Assembly (NCBI GenBank): GCA_901538445.1
Contig: LR594584.1
Location: 1,272,655-1,336,654 of the forward strand
DNA: 64,000 bases
Direction: 5' to 3'
DNA from: Gemmataceae bacterium
GTDB taxonomy: Bacteria; Planctomycetota; Planctomycetia; Gemmatales; Gemmataceae
The stretch's first letter is position 1; each line of letters begins with the position of its first letter. Both the position numbers and the translations under genes were made by a program. Under the pieces are notes generated by a model, which saw nothing but the letters and a program-made list of their open reading frames with translations, had not been told where the DNA came from and made no database searches. Shown here piece after piece: positions 26,167 through 34,281 of this stretch.

Positions 26167-26704
26167 ACTTGAGGGCTTTCACCCACGCCTCGAACGCCTT
26201 GAACTGGGGTTCGACCGAGGTCACGGGACCGCTCAGGCGGATGTGCGTGGCCTCGTCGTTCTCGGCGACGATCACCCACACGACGCGGTAGTTGTCGAGG
26301 AGCATTTCCTTCGACGCGGGATCTTGCGGGCGCTCCTTGAACTTCCAGGTGCCGGTCACGTCGAGCACGGTGACGGTCGCGCCCTTCACGTCCCACTTGC
26401 TCACCTTGGCGATGTCGTCGATGGTCTTCCCCTCGGGCGGCACGAACTGGTTCTTCCACTTGGGGAAGCTCTTGTCCGGGTTCGGGTGGCTCTCGGGGAA
26501 CACCGCGACCTCGGCCCCGGGCAGGTCCTTCACCTCGGGGAGCCGGAACTGGTACGACCGCAGCAGGTTCGCGGGCTTCTCCTTCTTCCAGTCGGCCGGG
26601 GTGGTGGCCTTCAGGCCGCCGATCTTCGTCTCGGTGCCCTTGTCCTGGGCGGCCGCCGCGAACGGCAGGGCGAGGAACAGGGCGGCGGTTGCAACGGCTC
26701 GCAT
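26165..26704 (-). CDS. Small exported protein of unknown function
   Basis: A 179-residue protein with signal peptide MRAVATAALFLALPFAAAAQ. The mature part begins KIGGLKATTPADWKKEKPAN and continues with strands typical of a single compact domain (VTVLDVTGTWKFKER, DNYRVVWVIVAENDEATHIR), ending with a helix FEAWVKALK. Similar small secreted proteins with a TPADWK motif are common in planctomycetes; I know no function. GGAG lies 9 nt before the chosen ATG at 26704; an ATG at 26713 has no room for it. Confidence 0.7.
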   Translation of the reverse strand: MRAVATAALFLALPFAAAAQDKGTETKIGGLKATTPADWKKEKPANLLRSYQFRLPEVKDLPGAEVAVFPESHPNPDKSFPKWKNQFVPPEGKTIDDIAKVSKWDVKGATVTVLDVTGTWKFKERPQDPASKEMLLDNYRVVWVIVAENDEATHIRLSGPVTSVEPQFKAFEAWVKALK

Positions 26705-26810
26705 CGGGGGCATCTCCGGGAGGGACGGCACGCACGGCACCGGTTCGACGTATCTTCGCCCGCCAGGGTTCCGGAGGAAAGCGCCGGGGAGGTGATTTCT
26801 TGGGGGAGAC

Positions 26811-26890
26811 GCCTTCGGCGACAGAGGACAGAGCAGCATATCCGCTCTTGTCTGACTGACCTCTGACTTCTGTCCTCTGCCGCCGAAGGC
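26811..26890. repeat. Palindrome GCCTTCGGCGACAGAGGACAG upstream of the secreted protein gene
   Basis: Arms 26811-26831 and 26870-26890 match in 20 of 21 positions. The inner part has GACAGAG heptamers related to the repeat at 358-456. It ends 8 bp from the stop of the Hsp70 gene. Confidence 0.82.
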
Positions 26891-26898
26891 GACTGGTT

Positions 26899-28428
26899 TC
26901 ACTGCACCCGCATGTTCCGCACCCACGCGGCCTCGCGGGCGAGTTCCTGGTCGGTGAGCCCGCCGGGGCGGAGGATCGCCGCGGTCGCGGCCCGGCCGCT
27001 GGTCAGGTCGGTCGCGGTCACCTCGATGCGGCCGTTGGACCCGACCCCGCACCGCACCTTCACCGGCGAGCCCTTCGGCAGGTCCGGCGGGAGCCCCTCG
27101 ATCCAGCACTCGCCGACCGGGATACACGCCTCGGCCTGGTTCGCTTCGCCCTGGAGGATGCGGACCCGCACGCGGGTCTGGTCGTCGGCGGCCGTATAGT
27201 ACACCTGCTCGGCGGCCGCGGGGAGTTGCGTGTTCTTCGGCACGAGCTTGTGGTTGAGTTGCTCGTCGCCCTGCCGCACCTGCACCCCGAGCGAGTGCGC
27301 GTTCACGCTGATCTCGACGATGTCGCCCAGGTCGCCCGGCGGCGGCTCCGCGTTCCCCGGGTCGGCCGCGGAGCGGATGCCGGCGTGGACCGCCGCGCCG
27401 CGGGCGACGACCTCGCTCACCGCGAGCGAGTGGTCCGGCTCCCGACCCGTAAGGTCCGCGAGCATCTTGCGGGTGGCCGGCATGTGCGTGCTGCCGCCGA
27501 CCATCAGCACCTTGTCCACCTGATCCCACGTCAGGCCGGTCGAAGCGAGGAGGTGCTGCGCCGTGAGCCGCGTCCGCACGAGTAAGTCGCGGGTCATCGT
27601 TTCGAACTCGGCGCGCGTGATCGGCACCGTCAGCCGGCGGCCGTCGTGCGACACGGTGACGCTCACCTGCTCGACCTTCGAGAGCGACCGTTTCGCGCGC
27701 TCGGCGCTCGCTTGAAGTGCGGCGTCGGACTGCGGGTCGGTCCGCGGGTCGGTGCCGAACTCCTTCGCGAACCGCTCCGCGGCGTGGGCGGCGATTCGGT
27801 CGTCCCAGTCGCGGCCGCCGAGCCGCACGTCGCCCTCGATGCCGAGTACCTGGAACCGCTTCTTGCCGAGCTTGACCAGCGTGACGTCGAACGTGCCGCC
27901 GCCCAGGTCGTAGACGAGGACGGTCTGTGGGGCCGGTGCGGCTGCGCCGCCCGCACCGACCGAGTACGCGAGCGCCGCGGCCGACGGCTCGTCGATGATG
28001 TCGAGCACGTTCAGCCCGGCGATGCGGCCGGCGTCCATCGTCGCCTTGCGGCGGGTGTCGTCGAAGTACGCCGGGACGGTGATGACGCACCCGGTGACGG
28101 GACCGAGGTGGGCCGCGGCGTCCTGCGCGAGCTTCTTGAGGATCACGGCCGAGAGCGTCTCGGGCCGGAACTCGCGCCCCGCAACCGGCCGACCGTAGTC
28201 GGGAAGGCCCATGCGCCGCTTGACGAGAGTGGCGACGCGCTCGGGCTCTTCGAGCGCGAGGTCAAGGGCCGGTTGGCCGACGACCGCGGAGCCGTCGCCG
28301 GCGAGGTACACCGCCGACGGCGTGAGGATGTCGCCGTCGCGGTTCGGAACGGACACCGGGCGGCCGCGGTCGTCGAGGGCCGCGACCGCGCAGAATGTTG
28401 TGCCGAGGTCGATGCCGATCAGTCCCAT
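26899..28428 (-). CDS. Hsp70-family (DnaK-like) chaperone, short form
   Basis: A 509-residue Hsp70. The ATPase domain shows IGIDLGTTFCAVAAL, VPAYFDDTRRKATMDAGRIAG, IDEPSAAALAYSVG, VLVYDLGGGTFDVTLVKLG and VLMVGGSTHMPATRKML. A substrate-binding beta domain follows (VEISVNAHSLGVQVRQGDEQ), but the helical lid and the disordered tail of DnaK (640 residues) are missing. Such short forms are common in planctomycetes and work in unknown settings; no DnaJ or GrpE gene lies nearby. The start MGLIGIDLGTT is the natural one. Confidence 0.92.
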   Translation of the reverse strand: MGLIGIDLGTTFCAVAALDDRGRPVSVPNRDGDILTPSAVYLAGDGSAVVGQPALDLALEEPERVATLVKRRMGLPDYGRPVAGREFRPETLSAVILKKLAQDAAAHLGPVTGCVITVPAYFDDTRRKATMDAGRIAGLNVLDIIDEPSAAALAYSVGAGGAAAPAPQTVLVYDLGGGTFDVTLVKLGKKRFQVLGIEGDVRLGGRDWDDRIAAHAAERFAKEFGTDPRTDPQSDAALQASAERAKRSLSKVEQVSVTVSHDGRRLTVPITRAEFETMTRDLLVRTRLTAQHLLASTGLTWDQVDKVLMVGGSTHMPATRKMLADLTGREPDHSLAVSEVVARGAAVHAGIRSAADPGNAEPPPGDLGDIVEISVNAHSLGVQVRQGDEQLNHKLVPKNTQLPAAAEQVYYTAADDQTRVRVRILQGEANQAEACIPVGECWIEGLPPDLPKGSPVKVRCGVGSNGRIEVTATDLTSGRAATAAILRPGGLTDQELAREAAWVRNMRVQ

Positions 28429-28520
28429 AGCGTGGCGTTCGGGTTGGTGCGGGCCGGGTGACGGACGCTACCGGCACTGCCGGAGTGAGGCTGGGTGATC
28501 GGCGGGACGTGTTGGTGGTG

Positions 28521-28699
28521 CCCCTCACCCGCGACCCGCAGAGCCGGATCGCGACCTCTCCCCGTCGGAACGGGGCGAGGTGGGGGTGGCTGGCCCTCAC
28601 CAGTACTGGCCCCACCGCATTGCTTGTGAGAAGCACGGCGAGCCCACCTCGCCCCGTTCCGACGGGGAGAGGTCGCCGCGCTTCACGGCGGGTGAGGGG
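28521..28699. repeat. Long palindrome with perfect 34-bp core
   Basis: Core arms 28551-28584 and 28643-28676 are exactly complementary (GCGACCTCTCCCCGTCGGAA in the left arm). Outer arms CCCCTCACCCGC (28521-28532) and GCGGGTGAGGGG (28688-28699) extend the hairpin. The 382-bp gap between the Hsp70 start and the WD40 stop holds nothing else I recognise. The CCTCACCC/CTCTCCCC vocabulary recurs at 42591-42796. Confidence 0.9.
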
Positions 28700-28810
28700 C
28701 GACCACGAGACGTGTTCACCAACCCCATCGCGAAGCCGGCGGCACCATTCTACCGCGGGCCACCGCCAGCCGCCCGGGTTTCAACACGCACTCCGCTCAC
28801 CACATTGGCT

Positions 28811-29938
28811 TTACTTCTTAGTCGCGTCCCACAGTTCGACGACGCCGTCGGTGTCGTTGCCGACCGCGAGGGTGTTGCCGTCGGTCGAGAACGCGAGCGC
28901 CGAGACGCGGTCCGCGGTCGTCGCGTAGGTGGCGACCACCTTCGGCTGCGCGCCGCTCAGGTCCACGATCGTTACCTTCGCCTTCTTGCCGTCCTCGGGA
29001 ACCGACGCGAGCGCGACCCGGCCGTTCGGACCGGCGGCCGCGGTGTACGCGGTCAGGTTCGGGAGCACCTTCGGGTCGCCGTCGATGAGCTGGCTCCCCG
29101 GCACCCGCCAGTACATCACGTCGGCCCCGCTGCACGCGAAGAGCCACTTGCCGTCGGGGGCGAAGCTGAGGCTCGCGGGCCGGCCCGCGGTCGCCGGCCG
29201 CACGGCCCCGCGGCCGATCACCTTGGCGTCGCCCAGGCCGACGAGCGCGAGCGCCGGCTGCTCGCTCTTGTCCGCGGCCCGCACGGTGCCGTACATCGCG
29301 ACGAGCGCGCTCTCGGGGTCGGAGATCGCCGCGACCGCCCAGGGAGTAAACGCGCCCTTGAGTTCGTCGTTGGTGTCGAGCCCGAGCCGGGACGAGAACA
29401 CCCGCGACTGGACCGTCACCCGCACCCCCTCCCCCGCGGACAGGTACGCCCGCTTCCCGTCGCCGGTGACGGTGCCGATCTTCAGCGGATCGGTCCCCAG
29501 ACTGTCCTCGAACACGATCGGCACCGGCCGGCCCCCGAACGGGTCCTTGGTGTCCTTCGGCAGCTCCTTCGGTTCTCCGGTCTTGGGATCGAACACCTCG
29601 TGCTTCGGGGGGACGATGTCCCAGACGACCAGCGCGTTACGGGACGACGCGGAGAGCAGCGTGCCGTTGGCCGAGAACCCGAGCTGGTTGATGCGCGCGC
29701 CGGTCGGCTTCGCGGCGTCCATGCGGGTGATGAGGTCGCCGGTCTTCGCCTCCCAGAGCCGCACGACGCCGTTCCCCGACCCGGTCGCGATCACCGGCAC
29801 CTTCGGGTTGAACGCGAGAGCCGACACGCCGCCGCGGTGCCCTTCGAGCTTCGCGACGACGACGGGCTTCGCGTCCTGGCCGCGGGCCGCACCCGCGACG
29901 AGGAAGATCAGGGCAGTGGTCCAGGCCGCGTGACGCAT
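28811..29938 (-). CDS. Exported WD40 beta-propeller protein
   Basis: A 375-residue protein with signal peptide MRHAAWTTALIFLVAGAARG. WD40-type repeats are visible: LEGHRGGVSALAFNPKVPVI with GVVRLWEAKTG, INQLGFSANGTLLSAS with NALVVWDIV, PASLSFAPDGKWLFA, and VSALAFSTDGNTLAVG with VVELWDATKK at the end. These form a propeller that binds proteins or peptides. A Lys/Pro-rich loop (TGEPKELPKDTKDPFGG) interrupts the middle. Planctomycetes have many such secreted WD40 proteins with no known role. Confidence 0.82.
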   Translation of the reverse strand: MRHAAWTTALIFLVAGAARGQDAKPVVVAKLEGHRGGVSALAFNPKVPVIATGSGNGVVRLWEAKTGDLITRMDAAKPTGARINQLGFSANGTLLSASSRNALVVWDIVPPKHEVFDPKTGEPKELPKDTKDPFGGRPVPIVFEDSLGTDPLKIGTVTGDGKRAYLSAGEGVRVTVQSRVFSSRLGLDTNDELKGAFTPWAVAAISDPESALVAMYGTVRAADKSEQPALALVGLGDAKVIGRGAVRPATAGRPASLSFAPDGKWLFACSGADVMYWRVPGSQLIDGDPKVLPNLTAYTAAAGPNGRVALASVPEDGKKAKVTIVDLSGAQPKVVATYATTADRVSALAFSTDGNTLAVGNDTDGVVELWDATKK

Positions 29939-30090
29939 GCTGTGCTCCGCCGGGTGTGGGCGCGGTGTGAACCTGAAGGCTACCCGGGCAACACGGGCCG
30001 AGCAAGTTTGTGAGAACGGCGCGGCCGGTGAAGGTGTGCGGCGCGACCGCGCCATCGGACCGGCCGGTACGACTGATCAGGTGCGGCAAA

Positions 30091-30285
30091 GTAGGTCACT
30101 CGCTCCGCGAGTGACACCGGCCACGAGGTCCGGGCGCGGTGGCGAAGGTTGCGCCGGGGTGCGTGTCGCCTACCGTGTTCCGGCCGGGCGGGTCACTCGC
30201 TCCGCGAGTGGCACCGGCCGCACGCCCGGGGCTCCCGGTTACCATCCGTGCCGCCGGGGTGCGACTCGCGGAGCGAGTCGCCTAC
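30091..30285. repeat. Two tandem CACTCGCTCCGCGAGTG hairpin elements
   Basis: Two copies of a composite palindrome: GTAGGTCACTCGCTCCGCGA at 30091 with its partner ending GTGTCGCCTAC near 30173, then GGGTCACTCGCTCCGCGAGT at 30190 with ACTCGCGGAGCGAGTCGCCT ending at 30285. Each arm folds on itself and also pairs with the other. The 349-bp gap (29939-30287) contains nothing else recognisable. The last arm ends 3 bp before the SDR stop codon. The family recurs at 32785-32881 and 48298-48394. Confidence 0.9.
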
Positions 30286-30287
30286 CT

Positions 30288-31046
30288 TCACGACCCGCCC
30301 GCGAACACGGTGCGGCCGCCGTCCACCGGGAGGCACGCCCCGGTCACGAAGTCGTTGTCGATGAGGTGCAGCACCGCCCGCACGACGTGCTCGGGCGTGC
30401 CCTCGCGCTTCACGAGAGTCGCCGCCGCGACCTCCTCGCGCTCTGCGGCGGTCATCTCGGCCGGGAGCATCACCGGCCCCGGCAGCACCGCGTTCACCCG
30501 CACGTTCGGGTTCCGCGTTCCCAACTCGACCGCGAAGTCGCGCGTGAGGCCGGGGATCGCGGCCTTGCTCGGGAAGTACGCGGCGTACCCCGGATACGGG
30601 CGGGCGTCGGCCCAGTCGCCGAAGTTCACGATGCACCCGCCGGCCGGCTGCCCGACCATCGCGAGGCCCGCGTGCTGGCAGGTGAGGAAGGTGCCGAGCG
30701 TGTTGATTTCAAAGTGCTGGCGGACGTCGGCGGCGGTCACGTCTTCGAGCCGCTTGCGCTCCCAGATCGCGGCGCAGTTCACCAGCGCGTCGATGCGGCC
30801 GAACCGCTCCAGCGTGCCGGCGACGAGCGCCTTGACCTCGGCCTCGTTCGCGAGGTCGGCCCCGATCGTGTGAACGGGGACGCCGTGGGCACGCGCGAAC
30901 TGTTCGGCCGTTTCCTGGGCGTCGGCCGCCGAGGTGCGGTAGTGGATCACCAGCGCGTACCCGCGGGCCGCGAGCGCCGCCGCGACGTGGAACCCGACCC
31001 GCTTCTTCCCGCTGCCCGTGACCAGCGCGACCTTCCGATCCGTCAT
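30288..31046 (-). CDS. Short-chain dehydrogenase, pteridine-reductase-like
   Basis: A 252-residue SDR. The cofactor loop VALVTGSGKKRVGFHVA has the Gly-Lys/Arg-Arg pattern of pteridine reductases rather than the classical TGxxxGIG. NCAAIW stands for NNAG. The catalytic block is NFGDWADARPYPGYAAYFPS with Tyr157 and Lys161 and an Asp (Asp144) near the position usually held by Ser, as in PTR1/FolM. It probably reduces a pterin or a related substrate with NADPH. Its start overlaps the stop of the DUF1802 gene by 4 bp (ATGA), so they are co-translated. Confidence 0.8.
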   Translation of the reverse strand: MTDRKVALVTGSGKKRVGFHVAAALAARGYALVIHYRTSAADAQETAEQFARAHGVPVHTIGADLANEAEVKALVAGTLERFGRIDALVNCAAIWERKRLEDVTAADVRQHFEINTLGTFLTCQHAGLAMVGQPAGGCIVNFGDWADARPYPGYAAYFPSKAAIPGLTRDFAVELGTRNPNVRVNAVLPGPVMLPAEMTAAEREEVAAATLVKREGTPEHVVRAVLHLIDNDFVTGACLPVDGGRTVFAGGS

Positions 31047-31579
31047 GGCGTCCCCCGTGTGAACTCGTCGTCGGTGAGTACCGGTGTCGCGCCAGCGGTC
31101 GGCACCCCCGCGTCGAGTTCCACCCACGTCTTGCACCCGGCGTACTCGGGCCGCTCGGGGCGTTCGTGCGGTTCGGCGAGCGCGAACACCCGCACCGTGA
31201 GGGCGAACAGCCCGGGCGTGCGGTAGTGGAACCGCTGCTTCACCACGTCGGGCGTCCAGACGTGGAACCGGTCGAGCGCGAGTGCGTCGTCGAGGTTCGT
31301 GACGCGCTGCACTTTGGTGACCCTCACCAGGTGCGTGAACCGAATCGTACCGGCGGGCGGCCGCGACGTCTCGGCGGCGTCGAACAGCGCCGCGAACTCG
31401 GGCTTCACGCCGACGCGGTGCTCGTGGAAGAACGTCGGGTACAGGAGGAACTCGGGGTGCTCGGGGGTGAACTCGTCGCCGGCCTCGGCGATGCCGGCCT
31501 TGCGGAGGATCACCGTCTGCCGCCCGGCCGCCAGCGCCCCGCACACCGCGGCCCACTCCTTGAACGCGATCGCAAGCAT
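31043..31579 (-). CDS. DUF1802-family protein
   Basis: A 178-residue protein starting MLAIAFKEWAAVCGALAAGR, then QTVILRKAGIAEAGDEF and LYPTFFHEHRVGVKPEF, the pattern of DUF1802 proteins known from cyanobacteria and other bacteria. Function is unknown. It overlaps the SDR gene by 4 bp, so the two are one operon with DUF1802 first. The start at 31579 was chosen at the conserved MLAIAFKEW; the frame continues upstream with unlikely sequence. No membrane segment or signal peptide is seen. Confidence 0.72.
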   Translation of the reverse strand: MLAIAFKEWAAVCGALAAGRQTVILRKAGIAEAGDEFTPEHPEFLLYPTFFHEHRVGVKPEFAALFDAAETSRPPAGTIRFTHLVRVTKVQRVTNLDDALALDRFHVWTPDVVKQRFHYRTPGLFALTVRVFALAEPHERPERPEYAGCKTWVELDAGVPTAGATPVLTDDEFTRGTP

Positions 31580-31635
31580 CTCGTCTCCTGCTCGGAACCG
31601 GATCGGGTGGCGGGACGCCCAATGGCACTGCGTTC

Positions 31636-31716
31636 GTAGCTGTAGCCGGGGTCTGTGACCCCGGACGCCCACCAAATCCCCGACCCGCCGGCCTCACAGA
31701 GGCCAGCTACAGAGGA
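31636..31716. repeat. Imperfect palindrome GTAGCTGTAGCCGGGGTCTG
   Basis: GTAGCTG at 31636 pairs with CAGCTAC near 31710, and two inner hairpins (CCGGGGTC/GACCCCGG and GGCCTC/GAGGCC) sit between. It lies between the DUF1802 start and the gpsA stop. Confidence 0.7.
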
Positions 31717-31759
31717 CGGACCACGTGCCAGCGGGCGGGATGCCCGCGGTCCCAGGGGG

Positions 31760-32758
31760 TCACACGCGCTCCTGCTTCTGGGTGCGGGCCATCAGTTCGT
31801 GGACCGCGGCGAGCGGCCCCTGCCCCTCGTGCAGAACGCGGTACACGGCGGCCATGATCGGCGTGTCGAGCCGCATCTGCGTCACGCGGTCGTGGACGCT
31901 CTTGCTCGTGTACACGCCCTCGGCGACCTGCGGGCCGGCCAGCACGTCGGCGAGCGCTTCGCCCCTGCCGAGCCGGTAGCCGACGCGGCGGTTGCGGCCG
32001 TGCGGGCTGAAGCACGTCGTCATCAGATCGCCGATCCCGGCCAACCCGGTGAGCGTCGCGGGTTCCGCGCCGTGTGCCACGCCGAACCGCGTCATCTCGA
32101 CGAGCCCGCGGGTCAGCAGCGCCGCCTTCGCGTTGTCGCCGTACCCGAGCCCGTCGCACACCCCCGCGGCGATCCCGACGACGTTCTTGAGCGCGCCGGC
32201 GAGTTCGACGCCGGCGAGGTCGCCGTTGGTGTAGACGCGGAACCGCTCGGTGCCGAACCGCTGCTGCACCCAGACCGCGAGGTTCAGGTCGGCCGCTGCG
32301 ACCGCGAGCGACGTCGGCATCCCGCGGGCCACCTCCTCGGCGTGGCTCGGGCCGCTCAGCACCGCGACCTCGCGGCCGGCCCCGAGCACCTCGGCGATGA
32401 CCTCCGACGGTCGCCGGAACGTCGCCGCTTCGATCCCCTTGGTCAGGCTGATGACGGGTGCGGAGCCGCCGACGCCGGCGAACCGGCCGAGCGTGTCGCG
32501 GAGGAACGCGGTCGGGATCGCGGTAACCCAGCAGTCGGCCCCGTCGGTCGCTTCACGCGGGTCGGCGGTCAGCAGCACGGAATCGGGAACGCGGACGCCG
32601 GGGAGGAGCCGGACGTTCTCACGGGCGTCGCGGATCTGGCGGGCGACCTCGGGGTGCGCGCTCCAGATCCGCACGGAGTGGTCCGGGCGCTGCGCGAGGT
32701 GGACCGCAACGGCGGTCCCCCACCCCCCGCTGCCCAGGATCGCGAACGTCGCTGGCAT
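31760..32758 (-). CDS. gpsA: Glycerol-3-phosphate dehydrogenase [NAD(P)+]
   Basis: A 332-residue enzyme. The NAD loop ILGSGGWGTAVAVHLAQ is at residues 7-23. Lys107 (SLTKGIE) and the catalytic Lys191 (ELAGALKNVVGIAAGVCDGL) are present, with GLAGIGDLMTTCFSPHGRNR following. It makes sn-glycerol-3-phosphate from DHAP for phospholipid synthesis. Length matches GpsA (about 335). Both sides are bounded by palindromic repeats, so it is likely monocistronic. Confidence 0.95.
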   Translation of the reverse strand: MPATFAILGSGGWGTAVAVHLAQRPDHSVRIWSAHPEVARQIRDARENVRLLPGVRVPDSVLLTADPREATDGADCWVTAIPTAFLRDTLGRFAGVGGSAPVISLTKGIEAATFRRPSEVIAEVLGAGREVAVLSGPSHAEEVARGMPTSLAVAAADLNLAVWVQQRFGTERFRVYTNGDLAGVELAGALKNVVGIAAGVCDGLGYGDNAKAALLTRGLVEMTRFGVAHGAEPATLTGLAGIGDLMTTCFSPHGRNRRVGYRLGRGEALADVLAGPQVAEGVYTSKSVHDRVTQMRLDTPIMAAVYRVLHEGQGPLAAVHELMARTQKQERV

Positions 32759-32784
32759 ACGCTGACACCCGTTCTCGGAGAGAG

Positions 32785-32881
32785 TAGGACACTCTCTCCG
32801 AGAGTGACACCAACCGCGGTCCGAGCTTGACCGGTCAGCTTCGTTGCACCGGGGTGCGACTCACTCCGTGAGTCGCCTACT
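32785..32881. repeat. Covarying copy of the CACTC-CTCCG-GAGTG hairpin element
   Basis: Arm one is GTAGGACACTCTCTCCGAGA with GTGACACC after it (32785-32812); arm two ends GACTCACTCCGTGAGTCGCC and TAC (32881). Compared with 48298-48394, the inner stem has changed CGC...GCG to CTC...GAG and to CAC...GTG, keeping the pairing. It lies upstream of gpsA in the divergent gap 32759-33049, where no gene was found. Confidence 0.9.
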
Positions 32882-33049
32882 CTGGGAGCCCGCACCACTT
32901 GCCCGACCGGCAAGCTCTCGCCGGCCCTGACATCTTAGCGGCCCGGTTGCGGAAATCGGCACCCGCGGGCCGGTTCGCGTGAAGCCGGGTGCGCACGCGG
33001 TCGATCTTTCAGGGTGAACCGGTAATGCCCGACTGACGGAGGCTCTCGC

Positions 33050-33286
33050 ATGGTTGCTCACCTCAAGCTGTACAACCCGCCGGCCGAGGACGACGAGCCG
33101 CGGGTTCCCGCCGAGCCCGACGTCCGGGTCCGCCTCGGCGACCTGCTCCCGCTCCTCGCCATCGCGCAGCGGATGAACTTCCTCTGGCTGAAGGACTTCC
33201 TGGACGACGAGGTCGCGGTCAGCGGCGACCTGTACGACGTGATGAACTCGTTCCGGGTCACCGGCGGAAAGCCGACCTCGGCGTGA
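33050..33286 (+). CDS. Small conserved-looking protein of unknown function
   Basis: A 78-residue protein starting MVAHLKLYNPPAEDDEPRVP. The second half (RLGDLLPLLAIAQRMNFLWL, then KDFLDDEVAVSGDLYDVMNS) is helical with a strong hydrophobic face. No motif, signal peptide or transmembrane segment stands out. GACGGAGG lies 8 nt upstream of the ATG, and codon use resembles the neighbours, so it is probably a real gene. Function unknown. Confidence 0.65.
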   Translation: MVAHLKLYNPPAEDDEPRVPAEPDVRVRLGDLLPLLAIAQRMNFLWLKDFLDDEVAVSGDLYDVMNSFRVTGGKPTSA

Positions 33287-33303
33287 CAGCCCGCCCCTTC
33301 TGG

Positions 33304-33362
33304 TCCGAGCCCGAGCGCCGAGCGAGGGTACGCCATCCCCTCGCTCGGCGCTCGGGCTCGGA
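33304..33362. repeat. Perfect 25-bp palindrome TCCGAGCCCGAGCGCCGAGC
   Basis: Arms 33304-33328 and 33338-33362 are exactly complementary around a 9-nt loop. It occupies most of the 93 bp between the convergent small gene and the next minus-strand gene. Confidence 0.9.
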
Positions 33363-33379
33363 CGAGGAGCCCCGCCCCG

Positions 33380-34237
33380 TCACTCGTTCGGGTCGTCCTT
33401 GAAAATGTCCGGCTTGCCGAACTGGCTCAGGTCCACGCTCCCGCGGAGTTCGCTCTCGGCGAGCTTGAGCCGCGACTCCAGTTGCCGCACCTTCGCCTCC
33501 AGCATCTCCAGCTTCGTGCTCGCGTCGTCGCGGGGCTTGAGCCGCGGCACCTCGGGGTAGCCGAGCTGCCGCTGGAGCGCCGCGAACAGGTACAGCGGGT
33601 CGCGCCTGCGGCTCGCCTTCGCGATCTTCCCCTCCTTCTCGCTGAACAGCGGCGGCAGCGACGGCGCGTACCCCGGGTCGGTCCGCCGCTGCTCCTGCGC
33701 GTGGAGTTCGGACCGCAGGTACACGAGGTCGGCGAAGTCGATGTCGCCGATCTGCCGGGTGAGCCGGGCGATGAACTGCCGCCAGTCGGCGTCGTACAGC
33801 GGGTCGGCGGCGACCGCGGCGCACCCCTCGACGTACCCGAGCCGGTTCCGGGCCAGACACTCGAACTGGTACACGAACAGGCCGGGCCGGGTCGGCCGGT
33901 CGGCCCGGTATGCGGCCTCGCGTTCCAGCACGAGCAGCGCCGTCGGCATCGAGAACCGCGACGTCTCGCTCTCGGCCTGTTGAACGACGAACGCCTGGAA
34001 CGCGGTGAAGTAGTGCGGGATCTTCGACAGGCCGCTGGCGAGGAGCCCGCTGTGCTTCATCTCGGCCGCGAGGAACTGCACGGCGTACGGCAGCCGGGTG
34101 CTGCTCAGCACCTCCTCGTGCAGCCGGGACAGGACGTCCTGGGCCGCCTGGTTGTCGGCGATCCGCTCGCGGAGCGCGCGGAAGAAGTACGCCTGCTCGA
34201 CGTACTCCTCGCGGTCGAGAATCGGGGGAGGTGTCAT
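33380..34237 (-). CDS. Helical protein of unknown function with C-terminal coiled coil
   Basis: A 285-residue protein starting MTPPPILDREEYVEQAYFFR. The body is helical, with QDVLSRLHEEVLSSTRLPYA and LFVYQFECLARNRLGYVEGC. Residues 235-265 (KLEMLEAKVRQLESRLKLAE) form a coiled coil, followed by a short acidic tail. Similar proteins in planctomycetes are annotated only as hypothetical. It has no signal peptide and no catalytic motif that I recognise. It lies 44 bp downstream of the fused transporter/spermidine-synthase-like gene and may be in the same operon. Confidence 0.72.
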   Translation of the reverse strand: MTPPPILDREEYVEQAYFFRALRERIADNQAAQDVLSRLHEEVLSSTRLPYAVQFLAAEMKHSGLLASGLSKIPHYFTAFQAFVVQQAESETSRFSMPTALLVLEREAAYRADRPTRPGLFVYQFECLARNRLGYVEGCAAVAADPLYDADWRQFIARLTRQIGDIDFADLVYLRSELHAQEQRRTDPGYAPSLPPLFSEKEGKIAKASRRRDPLYLFAALQRQLGYPEVPRLKPRDDASTKLEMLEAKVRQLESRLKLAESELRGSVDLSQFGKPDIFKDDPNE

Positions 34238-34281
34238 GCGGTTCAGGGTACCGCACCGGCCCGCGGCTGTCACCCGCCGGA

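Noticed and set aside
28431-28810. A short gene in the gap between the Hsp70 and WD40 genes
   Set aside because: Open frames there are translations of the long palindrome and have no protein-like features.
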